DNA of 64,000 nucleotides from Trichosporon coremiiforme (taxonomy: Eukaryota > Basidiomycota > Tremellomycetes > Trichosporonales > Trichosporonaceae), in assembly GCA_039545355.1 (NCBI GenBank), contig BCJJ01000019.1:370076-434075 (forward strand). Reading direction: 5' to 3'. Below, piece by piece: positions 1 to 9,248 of the stretch; position 1 is the stretch's first letter, and every line of letters starts with the position of its first letter. The notes under the pieces are model-generated. The model was not told where the DNA came from. It did not search any database and saw nothing but the letters and a program-made list of their open reading frames with translations. Both the position numbers and the translations under genes were made by a program.

Positions 1-2030
1 GGCTTTTGCGCTTCTCGGCACGCTCGGCCTTCTTGCGCTCCTTCGCCGCCTCCTTGGCCGCCGCCTCAGCGTCCGCCTTGGACTGCGCCTCTTGGATGCC
101 CTTCAGCTTGATCATCTCCCGCTCCCAGAGCGTGTCAACACCGAACACGGAGCGTGACTTGCCCATACGCTGGTCCGCGCTGTCGCCTCCGTCTCCATCC
201 GGTAAGTTCACGGCCGGGACGTCGTGCATGGTGTTCGGTCGCTTGCTGAGCGACCCGGGCACAGACCGCGAGTGCGGGCTCAGCAGATCGTTGTCGTTCT
301 GGACGGGTGCCTGTGGCGGCGCATGGAGTGCGTTCTGATCGATCAGCGTCGACTGCCGCGCCATCATTGAAGGGCGATTGTCACCCCAGAACTGGCGCTG
401 CTTGCTGTGCATCTGTTCCTTCCGCAACTCGAGCTGGTCGATAAGACTGGTACCCTGAGTTGTTAGTTAGACCTTCCGACGGAGTCAACTCACGTAGAGC
501 TTGCCGGGCTTGCGGCGCATGTGCATATCCTCTTCCTCCTCCTCGTCCTCTCCGTCGTAGCCAGCGATGATCTCGCCCTCGGCAGCCGTACCGGCAAAGT
601 ACTCGGCGTCCTCGCGATGTCCTCCGACCATGAGTGAGGAGCGGAACGTCTTCTGGGCCATCGATAAAGGAACACCGTGGCCGAGATTGAGGACTGACGC
701 ACGCGCATCTTCGGGCAGAGGCTTCTCGCCAAGAGTGAAGCCTTCGGGGACATGCACCGAGTGCTTCTGCTTCTCGGTGCCCTCGAGGACAGACGGCATG
801 ACGAGCGTCTTGGGGCGGAGAAGCTCGCGACGCTTGACGTGCAGCACGCGGTCGGTGTACTTCGGTGCGCGCAACGGGCGGCCGTACTCGGCAGCCGTCG
901 GGATTTCGTTCCACACGCGCGCTTCGCGGCGTAGCTGCTCCATCGTGAGGTTATCAGAAGGCGCGCCGCCCATGAACGAGGGGGCGCCCTGCTCGCCGTC
1001 GTCCGAGTAGATCAATGAAGCACGGCGTTCGAGACGGGGCGTCGCGAAGTCGCCGAACGAACCCATCTCGCCTGACATGGAGCTGCTCGCACGCTGGCCC
1101 ATGCTGCTAACTGTGCTGAGCGGGCGAGAGCCGGGGAGGTCGATGGAGCGGCGCTGCGCCTGTATTGTCTTGGGGTCGAAGCGAGAGCCGAACTCGGGAG
1201 GCGGGGCTGGGAGCTCGAACGGGTTGCGAAGGACCTCCTGGTCGTGCTCGTCCTGGTTCAGAGGCGAGTTTGAGTGCGCGCTCATCGCGGACTGCGATCG
1301 GCTTTGAGGGCGATCGAAGGTCGGGCTCAAGGGCGGCTCAAGGGCGACCCCAGACCCGGGCCGTGACCCTGGCATCTGGGGGAAGGCCATCTTGGGCGGT
1401 GACTCGGGCAGGGGGACCATGACGGGCTCACCCATGTCGTTGCGCACCTCGAGCGCGCCGATGGCGCTGACGGAACGCCTTCCCTCGAGCATGTCACGCA
1501 CGCGCTGCGCCTCACCCAGCGCCCGCTCGGCATGATCGTAGCTTCCCCGGCTCTGCCGACTGTCTAGGCTGGGTCGGTGATACCGTCCGTCGCGGCCCTC
1601 GTACTTGCCGTCGTAGTAGTCCTCGTCCTCGACACTCTCGAGGTTGATCGAACGGGGGCCCGTGTTGGTCGAAAAGGCCACTGACCGGGTACGAGCCCTG
1701 TGCCGCGGGTCGCGCATGGTCGCGTCAACAGACAGCCGCGACTCGAACTCGGGGTCGTAGTCCCTGCGCTGGCCGGCGGATGACCGTGGGTCCCCGATGT
1801 CTCCGGTATCTTCGCTATCGATGCCGAGAGGCGGAATGTAGGGAGCGTTATGAGCTTCAAACTGCCTGAACATTGCAGACTTCTTGTGGTCGACGATCTT
1901 CTGCGGGTCGGCAGTGTCGTTGTCATACTCTGGTGGTCAGCGGTTGGGATGGACTGCGAGTGCAAGTCTTCGTGTACGCACCGAGCAGCGCGGCGGCGAG
2001 CGCCATGCGCGAGAACACAGGTCCCGACAT
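1..2030 (-). CDS. Unknown disordered protein, C-terminus beyond the window
   Basis: I do not recognise this protein. Three exons read in phase: 2030-1982, 1929-494 and 454 to the left edge. Both introns are short (52 and 39 nt) with GTGCGT and GTGAGT donors and CTGAC or CTAAC branch sites. The chosen ATG opens with MSGPVFSRMALAAALLEYD. The chain is rich in Ser, Pro, Arg and acidic residues, so mostly disordered. An acidic run (DEEEEEED) lies near residue 485. The visible end is Ala/Lys/Glu-rich (AAAKEAAKERKKAERAEKRK), which suggests a charged helix or coiled coil continuing past base 1. No catalytic motif or clear membrane segment is visible. At least 630 residues are coded here. It could be a scaffold or cytoskeletal adaptor, but nothing proves that. 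Confidence 0.75.
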
Positions 2031-2970
2031 GGCTCTAGACGCTCGTGAGCATTCGCTGATGGGTGTGTGTGACGACTGAGAGGAAGGACGAGTGTTAAAA
2101 GCATACAGGTACGTTACTCACTTGGAGGCGTGTACAGATGGACAGGGACAGGACCGAGAATGGCACTATGCCCCCGCCAGGTAGCCAGCCCTGTCTGGGC
2201 GACCTGGTCTTAGCCTCGCAACCAACGTGCCTCGCTGTCTAGTCTATGCATGGCAATACATCCTCGAATTCCTTCATAATAATGAGAGCAGGTCTCCTTG
2301 TGCATGCCCGCTGTTGCGCGGTTATTGTCCACCGCGCAAACCTACATCCTCGAAATGCTCTCCGAGCATTGGGCCGATGGCCATTTGTTTACACAGCCTC
2401 ATAAGCGATAAAAACAAATTAGGTTTCAGGTTTCGAGATCGCTCGAGAAACCACCGCGGTCACTGGTCCTCATACGCTGGTATGCGGTCTGTGATTCCCA
2501 TATCCCCAGTCGCGTCTCGACAGCGAGCAACTCTTCCCATGTATCTTTGAGGCATTGCATCGGCTACGGCGTCGTTTCTCGGGTGCACGTTGCTTCCTTG
2601 GACACCTGCGTGGTTCCCGTCACCGACCCGTCCCCGCCGCGCCGGCTGACTTCGAGATCCAATCGAGCTCGTCGCTGGGTCGAGTTCGATCTTAATGCCG
2701 ATTACAAAAACCATTAGGATTCCACGAACCCAATTTCAGCCCATGATCTCCAGATCGCACTCCTCTTCTGCCCGTTTTCTGGCTTGTTTTATGAGCTTCT
2801 CCATTTTACAGGAGCATGCGCGTCTGATGGCTGATGTTGGAATTAGCATATAAACGGTCCAACAGCCTAATAGTAATTAATTCCCGTTTTTCCATATCCC
2901 AACAGGCTGATTTTCTTGGAAGATGTTGATAACCGACCAACGCCATAAACTTCCAACCACCACATAAGCG
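2031..2970. other. Intergenic: upstream of the left-edge gene and of tRNA-Glu
   Basis: This stretch lies 5' of the minus-strand gene starting at 2030 and of the plus-strand tRNA at 2971. The part from about 2700 is more AT-rich, with an ATATAAAC box near 2848 and an AATTAATT run near 2875, which may serve polymerase III transcription of the tRNA. I see no convincing reading frame. Confidence 0.5.
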
Positions 2971-3079
2971 TCTTCGCTAGTATATCGGTTAGTATAATCG
3001 CCTCTCAAAAGGGAGTTTCCTCAGTCTATCCATGCTGAAGTGATCGCGATAGAGCAGGGTTCGACTCCCTGGCGGAGAA
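2971..3079 (+). tRNA. tRNA-Glu (anticodon CTC) with a 37-nt intron
   Basis: A full cloverleaf can be drawn. The acceptor stem pairs TCTTCGC (2971-2977) with GCGGAGA (3072-3078), followed by discriminator A at 3079. The D-arm is GTAT/GTAT. The anticodon stem pairs ATCGC (2997-3001) with GCGAT (3046-3050). The T-arm is CAGGG-TTCGACT-CCCTG. The loop reads C, T, CTC (3004-3006), A37. An intron at 3008-3044 sits in the canonical place after position 37 and contains GGGAG, which can pair with the anticodon region. The mature length is 72 nt before CCA. A TTTT at 3084-3087 is a suitable polymerase III terminator. Confidence 0.9.
3008..3044 (+). other. tRNA-Glu intron
   Basis: This 37-nt insert separates A37 from position 38 of the tRNA. 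It is needed to bring the two halves of the anticodon stem together. It would be removed by the tRNA splicing endonuclease, not the spliceosome. Confidence 0.85.
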
Positions 3080-3734
3080 TATCTTTTGCGTGGTGCTTCA
3101 AGCCGTTTTCCTTTTGCCATGAGCGACGACAGCTGTCGAGGTGATGAGATAGTGGTTGTTACAACGTCAAGACGGGAGATGGCCGGGACGCAGCTGCGCA
3201 GAAGTCTAGCCTGAGACCAGCACGGCTCTAGCCTCCGCCCCGTGACCATGGTCAGATCGGCGATGGCCGAGACGGGCCTCGATTTCGCAGTCATTGCAGC
3301 TGACCGCTTCTTCGTGGGGCATGGGGTATGGAACGTGATGCGTGGGAGTTGAACAAATATACATTTCTCAGAGAGCACACAAAGATCCAAAGGCATGTCT
3401 AGAAAGGGTATATCGTGCTGGTGCTGTAGTGCAAGGATTAATGGCGGCTTGGACGGCTGGACTCGAAATCGAGCCGCCGGGAAAGGGTTCGCACCCATCC
3501 CTGAGGAAAAAGTGTCTTGCGCCGCTGTCGTCGGCGTTTCAAAGATGAAGTTTGTTTGAAAGTACAAGAGATGGAAGCTCTTGCTGTGAAAGTAGAAGTG
3601 CGCACCGTGCCCCGGCCACTCGGTCCACGGCGAACGACTCGATCCTTCTGAAATCCCCTGGTCCGAACCCAAAGCCGAGGAATTTGCCACCGCCGTCGCT
3701 GCTGCACGCGGGATGCTCGTTTCATTGTAGTCGT
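3080..3734. other. Intergenic: between tRNA-Glu and the 3' end of PEX11
   Basis: It holds the tRNA terminator and presumably the PEX11 3' UTR. A 271-codon minus-strand frame crosses it, but it runs into the tRNA, has no recognisable domain and is not accepted as a gene. Confidence 0.5.
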
Positions 3735-5299
3735 TTACACCTGCGACTTCTTCGCGATGACGCCGAGGCCGTCGACCTCGTGTCGCGAGATGAGGTGCTG
3801 CCACTCCTTGTCGTAGAGCTGGCCCGTGCTGAATTTGTTAGCCAAGTCACTGGTCACTCGGGGCCCGAATTCGGCTACCCTGTTAGCCGGCTTTTCAGTA
3901 CTCACGCAATGACGGCCGCCATGAGACCAGCGACGCACTGAATAGGCTCCTTCGCCCACGTAAAGCCAAAGATGTCGTATGCTGAGGACTTGTTAGTTCT
4001 GCAGCCATAACAAAATACATGGCCAGTCGCGCCATGACATCAATACTCACAGACGAAGGTCAGGTCGCACAGGTACTTGACCCGCTTCCAGTCATCCTTG
4101 CGCTCCTCCTCCGGGTCGCGGTCCTTGAACGAGTTGACGTACAGACCGTACAGTCCCGTGAGGGTCGTAGTGAACCATAGTCGGCTAGAGGGTCAGTGTC
4201 AGCACTAGCGGCGGGTTGGGGCAAGGGGCGGAATGTGACCACTCACTTGGCCCAGTTGTCGGCAATGACTCCTTTCCGCCGCGACAGGAGTCCGAGCTTC
4301 GACAGGCAGAAGATGTCATCGGCGATAGCGCTAGCAAGGTCGACGATGTGGCCCAGGAAGTCCCGAGCGCTGGTGGGTTCTGGTGAGATAAGAGCTCCAA
4401 TCGGTCGGAGCGGGTTCAGAAGGAGCAGACATTTGCGCGTCAGACTCAGACCAGCAACCGACTGCCTCGTGCGCTTCTCGCTCGCGAGGAACCATCGCGA
4501 CAGCGGTCGCACCGATGCGATCAGCCCGAGAACGTAGAGATACGTGCGGAACGTGTACTGAACGGTTTTCTGGTAGGTCAGCTGACTGCGCTTCTTGGCG
4601 ACAGTGGAGTGTACACACCAGAACCTTGTCTCGCCCCTTGCTCTTGTCCATGAGACTGGCCCATGTCTCCAGCATGTAGGGCGCCGGCAGCTTCTTGAGA
4701 GCCTTGTGGTTGTGTGATGATGTCCTGATCATGGGCCCCATCGGCGGGATGATATGTTTGTGGGAGGGCGATGAGAAACTGTTGTTTCGGGCGGCGTAGT
4801 CGTCGTAGTCGCCGTTTTGATAGTGTTTACTGTGACCGTTGGTCCATTCGTGGTTGGCCCCATCGTCAGAGGGGCTGGTCATTCTGTCGGAAGCACCAGA
4901 GTTCCACGGGTCAAGCGGCATGGCGGACGTTGAAAGGGGCGGGGAGGGGAGATCGGATCCTCGGAAGCCTCCTCCGCTGGAATGGGAGTAGGAGTACTGG
5001 GAGTAAGAGGAAGAGAACGTGGGTTGCTCCTGGTAGGGGTTCGGGTGATGCAAGTGGTGCGTGTTCAGATGCTGGGGGTGGTGGCTGTAAAGGTTTGACG
5101 AAGATGAAGAGAAGGGATGATGCAAAGTTGAAGATGACAATGGAGACCCGAGGGAGGAACCGTAATACCCACTCCCACCTGGTGCACCCCCACCTGCACC
5201 TGCACCGTACGCGTGGAAAGGGTAAGAGTGCGCGCGGACAGGTAACGGGTGCACAATGTGTGCGTGAGTGTTTCGGTGGTGCAGCCACGCGTCCGGCAT
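3735..5299 (-). CDS. PEX11: Peroxisomal membrane proliferation factor PEX11 with a long N-terminal extension
   Basis: PEX11 proteins curve and elongate the peroxisome membrane before fission and set peroxisome number. Five exons read in phase: 5299-4619, 4569-4247, 4184-4051, 3981-3906 and 3828-3735, coding 435 residues. The PEX11 core begins near residue 205 (LPAPYMLETWASLMDKSKGR, then DKVLKTVQYTFRTYL) and runs to the end. The C-terminal part contains DWKRVKYLCDLTFV and a hydrophobic stretch. About 200 residues precede the core, rich in His, Ser, Tyr, Gly and Pro; classical PEX11 proteins are about 230-250 residues and lack this. A later start is possible, but the frame is open and unbroken from 5299. 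FOX2 and the PMP47-type carrier lie within 15 kb. The family call is firm; the subtype is not resolved. Confidence 0.88.
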
Positions 5300-6301
5300 C
5301 GCAGCAGATGGCGTCGGGAGGTCAAGCCTATGCAGTCCGACGCGATTCTTGTGACAGGATGAGCAGGAGTACAGGAGGGAAAGACGGTCGGCAGTGAGAA
5401 GAGGAAAACTGGTCCTTTGGTCGGGGGGTCTGGTTATTTACGTGACTAGGCTCAATCAGTCATGAATTCGATTTGGCGTTTTCGAGGGACTGACCTAAAC
5501 AGAATCATGGGCCATGAACCATGAACATGTAGGACATGTAAGCCATGTACGGCTCGCGCGATATGCGATTTGTTTAGATTCCGGCGCGTCGCAGGGTATC
5601 CAGGGCGCTCGCAGATTCAATCGGCTGTCGGCCATGAGCGAGGCGCATAGGCGCACCCGTATCCCACCCAGACCACACCTGAAACTACCTAGGCGGCGGC
5701 GACCACCACAGTGCGTGACCGCCGCCGCCACCGGACAACTAACCAGTCCCAGTCCAATGTCGCGCTTCACATGTTGTCCGTTCCTCGTTCCTTGCTCCAG
5801 CCTGACTTCCAGTCTATCGCACTAACAATCAAGGGTTGCTGGTTATCGGTCTCGACCACCAGTAGTGCAGCCATCGACCTCAGCCGCTAGGCTCGCAAGC
5901 CGCGTAGGACGTTCTTGGCTCATTGCAGGTCGTCATCCTTCACCCCTCACGCTTCTAGTCTCTTACCCCGACTCCAGCCTGAGGGGGGCACCGCTTCGCT
6001 CACTCGCCTCCTGATTCCGATCTCCCTTCCCTATCCTCCTGATTCTCTCCCAGATCCACCGCAAAGCCCAGCACACGTTCACCTGTACTTGCACCGACCT
6101 GCGCACGATACTTCCGTCGCATTGCACCACCGTCACTTTGACCTTCCCGCACTTACTCCTTCCTGTCTTCCTTCGTCTGTTTCTTCCGTCACCTTTTGCC
6201 CACGTCTAGGCTTGTCATTGCCGTTCCTACCCACGTCCACGCACGACCTTGCGCGGCGCTCAGTCCCCTAGCTCCACCGCTCACCTGTTGTCTTGACATA
6301 A
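5300..6301. other. Divergent promoter between PEX11 and the Tctex-1 gene
   Basis: About 1 kb separates the two start codons. The right half (5910-6290) is strongly CT-rich on the plus strand, as expected for the promoter and leader of the gene starting at 6302. I see no gene in it. Confidence 0.55.
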
Positions 6302-7363
6302 ATGGTCCTCGACGTGTTCAAGTTCCGCTCCTCGTCGCAGCCTTCAACTGACACGGAACACTACACAAAGACTCTGCGCGGACGCCTCGACGAGCTTGGC
6401 GTCCTCAACACCACAAACCCTTCGAACAAGTCACTTTCGTTATCATCGCTCGGCCGCCATAGGAGGTCTACCAGTTCGAGCGCGCACTCGTCATACAGCG
6501 GCAGCTACGGAAGCATGTCGCGCCAGCCGTCCGGCGCTTCCACGCCGCCCCGCTCGGGGCAGTATTCGACCGCCGCGTACAACTACTACTATGCGAATCG
6601 CTCAAAGTGAGCTTTACAGGCTGTGCTCCATGCCGCTGTTCCCCAAAGCGCCAGAGCTCCTGAGGCTGCGTGACAGTGACCCTCCCCATCTCGACGCAAG
6701 GGAGCCCGGGGCAAGGCACGGGACGGATCGGTTGAGGCACACATATGACGGGAGCTGACATCAGGTTCCCTGCGGACCAGCTGCGACCATACATCAAGGC
6801 GCTGCTGACAGCGATGCTGAACGGCGTGCAATGGGAGAACGACCGCGCGCGTATGGGCACGCTGAGTAAAGAGATCTGCGAGGTGAGTTCGTCTCACGTG
6901 GCGTGGCCGTGTGTACGGCGCCCCGCGCGGGGCTGATAGGCTCGAGCCCCATCAGCCCGTGCCCGGTCGAGCAGAGGTGGTAGGGGTGTGGGCCCGTGCT
7001 TCTCGGACCACGGACAGTGCCAAGAAGTCCTTCTTCGACGTCGCCCCTATGCGGGACACGACGCAGTGTTTACGCAGCATGCTGCCCAACGCTTGAGGTT
7101 TAATTTAACATACAGCGTATCAAGCAGCGCATGATCGAGATCGAGGGCAAGGGGTTCAAGTACATCGTGAACACGACATTCAGTGAGAACCTCGGTCAGG
7201 CCGGACGCGCCGACATGTCGTGCCACTGGGAGGACACGGACGCCGCCGTGCAGGAGATGTTCTCCAACGTGAGTGGAAGTCCGCCGTGAGGTGCACATGA
7301 TGGAAGCTGACAGTGTAGGACACCATGATTGTTGTCTGCCTCGCGTACGCCGTGCGCGTGTGA
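6302..7363 (+). CDS. Tctex-1 family dynein light chain
   Basis: This is a light chain of cytoplasmic dynein that binds the intermediate chain and links cargo. Exons 6302-6606, 6765-6882, 7116-7268 and 7319-7363 join in phase to give 206 residues. The C-terminal 110 residues are the Tctex-1 domain: helices from FPADQLRPYIKALLTAMLNG, then KGFKYIVNTTFSENLGQAG and the closing strand DTMIVVCLAYAVRV. The position of KYIV and the terminal strand match the DYNLT pattern. The first 100 residues are Ser- and Tyr-rich and probably disordered, making the protein about twice the length of a minimal Tctex-1 light chain; it may be the longer TCTEX1D type. The introns are 158, 233 and 50 nt, longer than most here. 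Confidence 0.85.
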
Positions 7364-8048
7364 GCAGCCGATCCGACAGGCTTCCGCACAGAGCACACGG
7401 CCGAATCTTCCCAGACCTTCAGACCTGGAACTGGTTTGTCATGCCACTGTCAAAACGCCATAACGTCATAGACACCCCATCGCACACCTGCCAGCTAGCT
7501 TACTCAACCGCACGCAACTTGACTCGACCACACTCATAGTTACCGTAACCTGTATCCTGCATAACCAATAATAGATAATGTAAATATTGTGCCTTTGCGT
7601 TTACTGACATCGCAGTGTACTCAGTCGGAAGGGGAGTTGAATGAAAAGGAGACGCGTTTCCATTTCACCAGGGAAGGCGCCAGTCTCGTGCCACCTGCAA
7701 AGGTAAGGTGTGCGACAATCGCGGGCATCAAGAGCTTGCCAAGTGTATGCAAGTGTGCGGGCAATCTCGCACTTGAGCACGAGACCGAAGGACGCTACCA
7801 TGGATGCGCCAGTCGCAACCCGAAACGCGCATATGGGCGGGTGAGACGTTATCACGCAATCTCATCTGTAATCTTCGGCGTCATCCGATCCGCCCACTCG
7901 CCTCGGCTACTTAACCTTGCATTCTTGTTTCCACCCATTCCGCTCTCTCCTCGTATTCCTCGGCTTCCCTGGTTGCACTCCATTGAACACCCACCGACTC
8001 CACTTCCACGAGCTACGAATCTCACGACATAAGAAAGGAGGGAGCATC
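7364..8048. other. Intergenic: between the Tctex-1 gene and the 2OG oxygenase
   Basis: It includes the 3' UTR of the upstream gene, with AT-rich sequence near 7560-7590, and the CT-rich leader of the oxygenase. A frame upstream of 8049 is open but reads as leader, not protein. Confidence 0.5.
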
Positions 8049-9074
8049 ATGACACAAAATCTCTCCGCCCTCCCGATCCTGGACCTGAGTCTCCTGGGCT
8101 CGACACCAGAGGACGCAGCCCGGTTCCGCTCCCAACTCGCAAAAGCAACGCACGAGATCGGCTTCTTCTACCTCGTCAACACCTCCCTGCCCCCCAGTCT
8201 CGAGGAGCGGATGCACGACGCCGCGCGCGCCTTCTTCGCACTTCCGCTCGAGTCCAAACTGGCGATTGCGAACACGAACAGCGCCCAGTTCCGTGGCTAC
8301 ACTGCGCTAGGTCTGGAACGGACGCGGGGCCAGGTCGACCTGCGGGAGCAGATCGACATCTGTCCGGAGGGTGTCGCGTTCAGCGAGCCAGAGCTGGAGG
8401 GAAAAGAGACGTTCTGGCGCCTCGTCGGGCCGAATCAGTGGCCTGCCGCTTTGCCAGAACTCCGTGAGGTCAGCGAGGATTGGCAAGCGCACTGCGAACG
8501 TATCTCTCGCAAACTGCTTCGCGAATGGGCTCTCGCACTCGGCGAGAGCGACGATTACTTTGAGCGTTCGTTCGGGGACCCCTTCACTTTGCTCAAGATT
8601 GTGCGATACCCCCCCACTTCGTCCTCGTCTGGAGCTCAAGGTGTGGGCAAACACAAGGACGCAGGTGTCCTGACCCTGCTCTGGATTGATGGGAGTGGCG
8701 GTCTACAAGTCGAGAAGGGAAACGAATGGATCGATGTCCCGCCCGTCAAGAACGGGTTTGTCGTCAATATCGGCGAGATGCTCGAGTACGCTACGCAGGG
8801 ATATCTGAAGGCGACGTCGCACCGCGTCACGCTGAATGAGGGCACGGGGGACAGGATATCCGTGCCGTACTTCTTCAATCCTCCGCTCGACGCGCGGTTG
8901 CCCCTGATTGACATCCCGAAGGAGCTCGGAAAGTACAAAGTCAGCGAGGACCCGGAGAACCCTATCTTTGCGCTTTATGGCGAGAACTGCCTGAAGTCGA
9001 GGTTGAGGAGTCACCCGGACGTCGCGGAGCGGCACCATCGCGATCTCGCTGGACTGTCGCCGCTCACAGTTTAA
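8049..9074 (+). CDS. 2-oxoglutarate/Fe(II) oxygenase, isopenicillin-N-synthase-like
   Basis: Enzymes of this family use Fe(II), oxygen and usually 2-oxoglutarate to oxidise small molecules; the substrate cannot be read from sequence. The gene is intronless and codes 341 residues. The N-terminal DIOX_N region (LPILDLSLLG, then HEIGFFYLVN) is followed by the jelly-roll core. The iron ligands are H202 and D204 (KHKDAGVLTLLW) and H258 (ATSHRV); R269 and S271 (DRISVPYF) match the RxS that holds 2-oxoglutarate. The start MTQNLSALPILDLS is chosen because the frame upstream to 7917 resembles leader. The protein ends with no SKL-like peroxisomal signal. It resembles the gibberellin/ACC-oxidase-like group rather than phytanoyl-CoA hydroxylase. 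Confidence 0.88.
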   Translation: MTQNLSALPILDLSLLGSTPEDAARFRSQLAKATHEIGFFYLVNTSLPPSLEERMHDAARAFFALPLESKLAIANTNSAQFRGYTALGLERTRGQVDLREQIDICPEGVAFSEPELEGKETFWRLVGPNQWPAALPELREVSEDWQAHCERISRKLLREWALALGESDDYFERSFGDPFTLLKIVRYPPTSSSSGAQGVGKHKDAGVLTLLWIDGSGGLQVEKGNEWIDVPPVKNGFVVNIGEMLEYATQGYLKATSHRVTLNEGTGDRISVPYFFNPPLDARLPLIDIPKELGKYKVSEDPENPIFALYGENCLKSRLRSHPDVAERHHRDLAGLSPLTV

Positions 9075-9248
9075 TCTTTGTCCCTCTATAGCATCCTACG
9101 CATCTCACACATATTCTTTAGTTATCTAGCACTCTCCGCACTCATAATCTTATGCAACGCTTGGTGTAACCGATCCGATACATTTTTTTACTTCTGTACA
9201 ATCACACTACGGACTCTAGGCGCCCTCCTGGCAAAGCTCGGAGTGCAT

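Noticed and set aside
2989..3804. A 271-codon minus-strand frame
   Set aside because: It runs through the spliced tRNA-Glu and the PEX11 end in another frame; no domain.
8049..9074. The 2OG oxygenase as phytanoyl-CoA hydroxylase because of its peroxisomal neighbours
   Set aside because: Its sequence follows the isopenicillin-N-synthase-like pattern and it has no C-terminal SKL-type signal.
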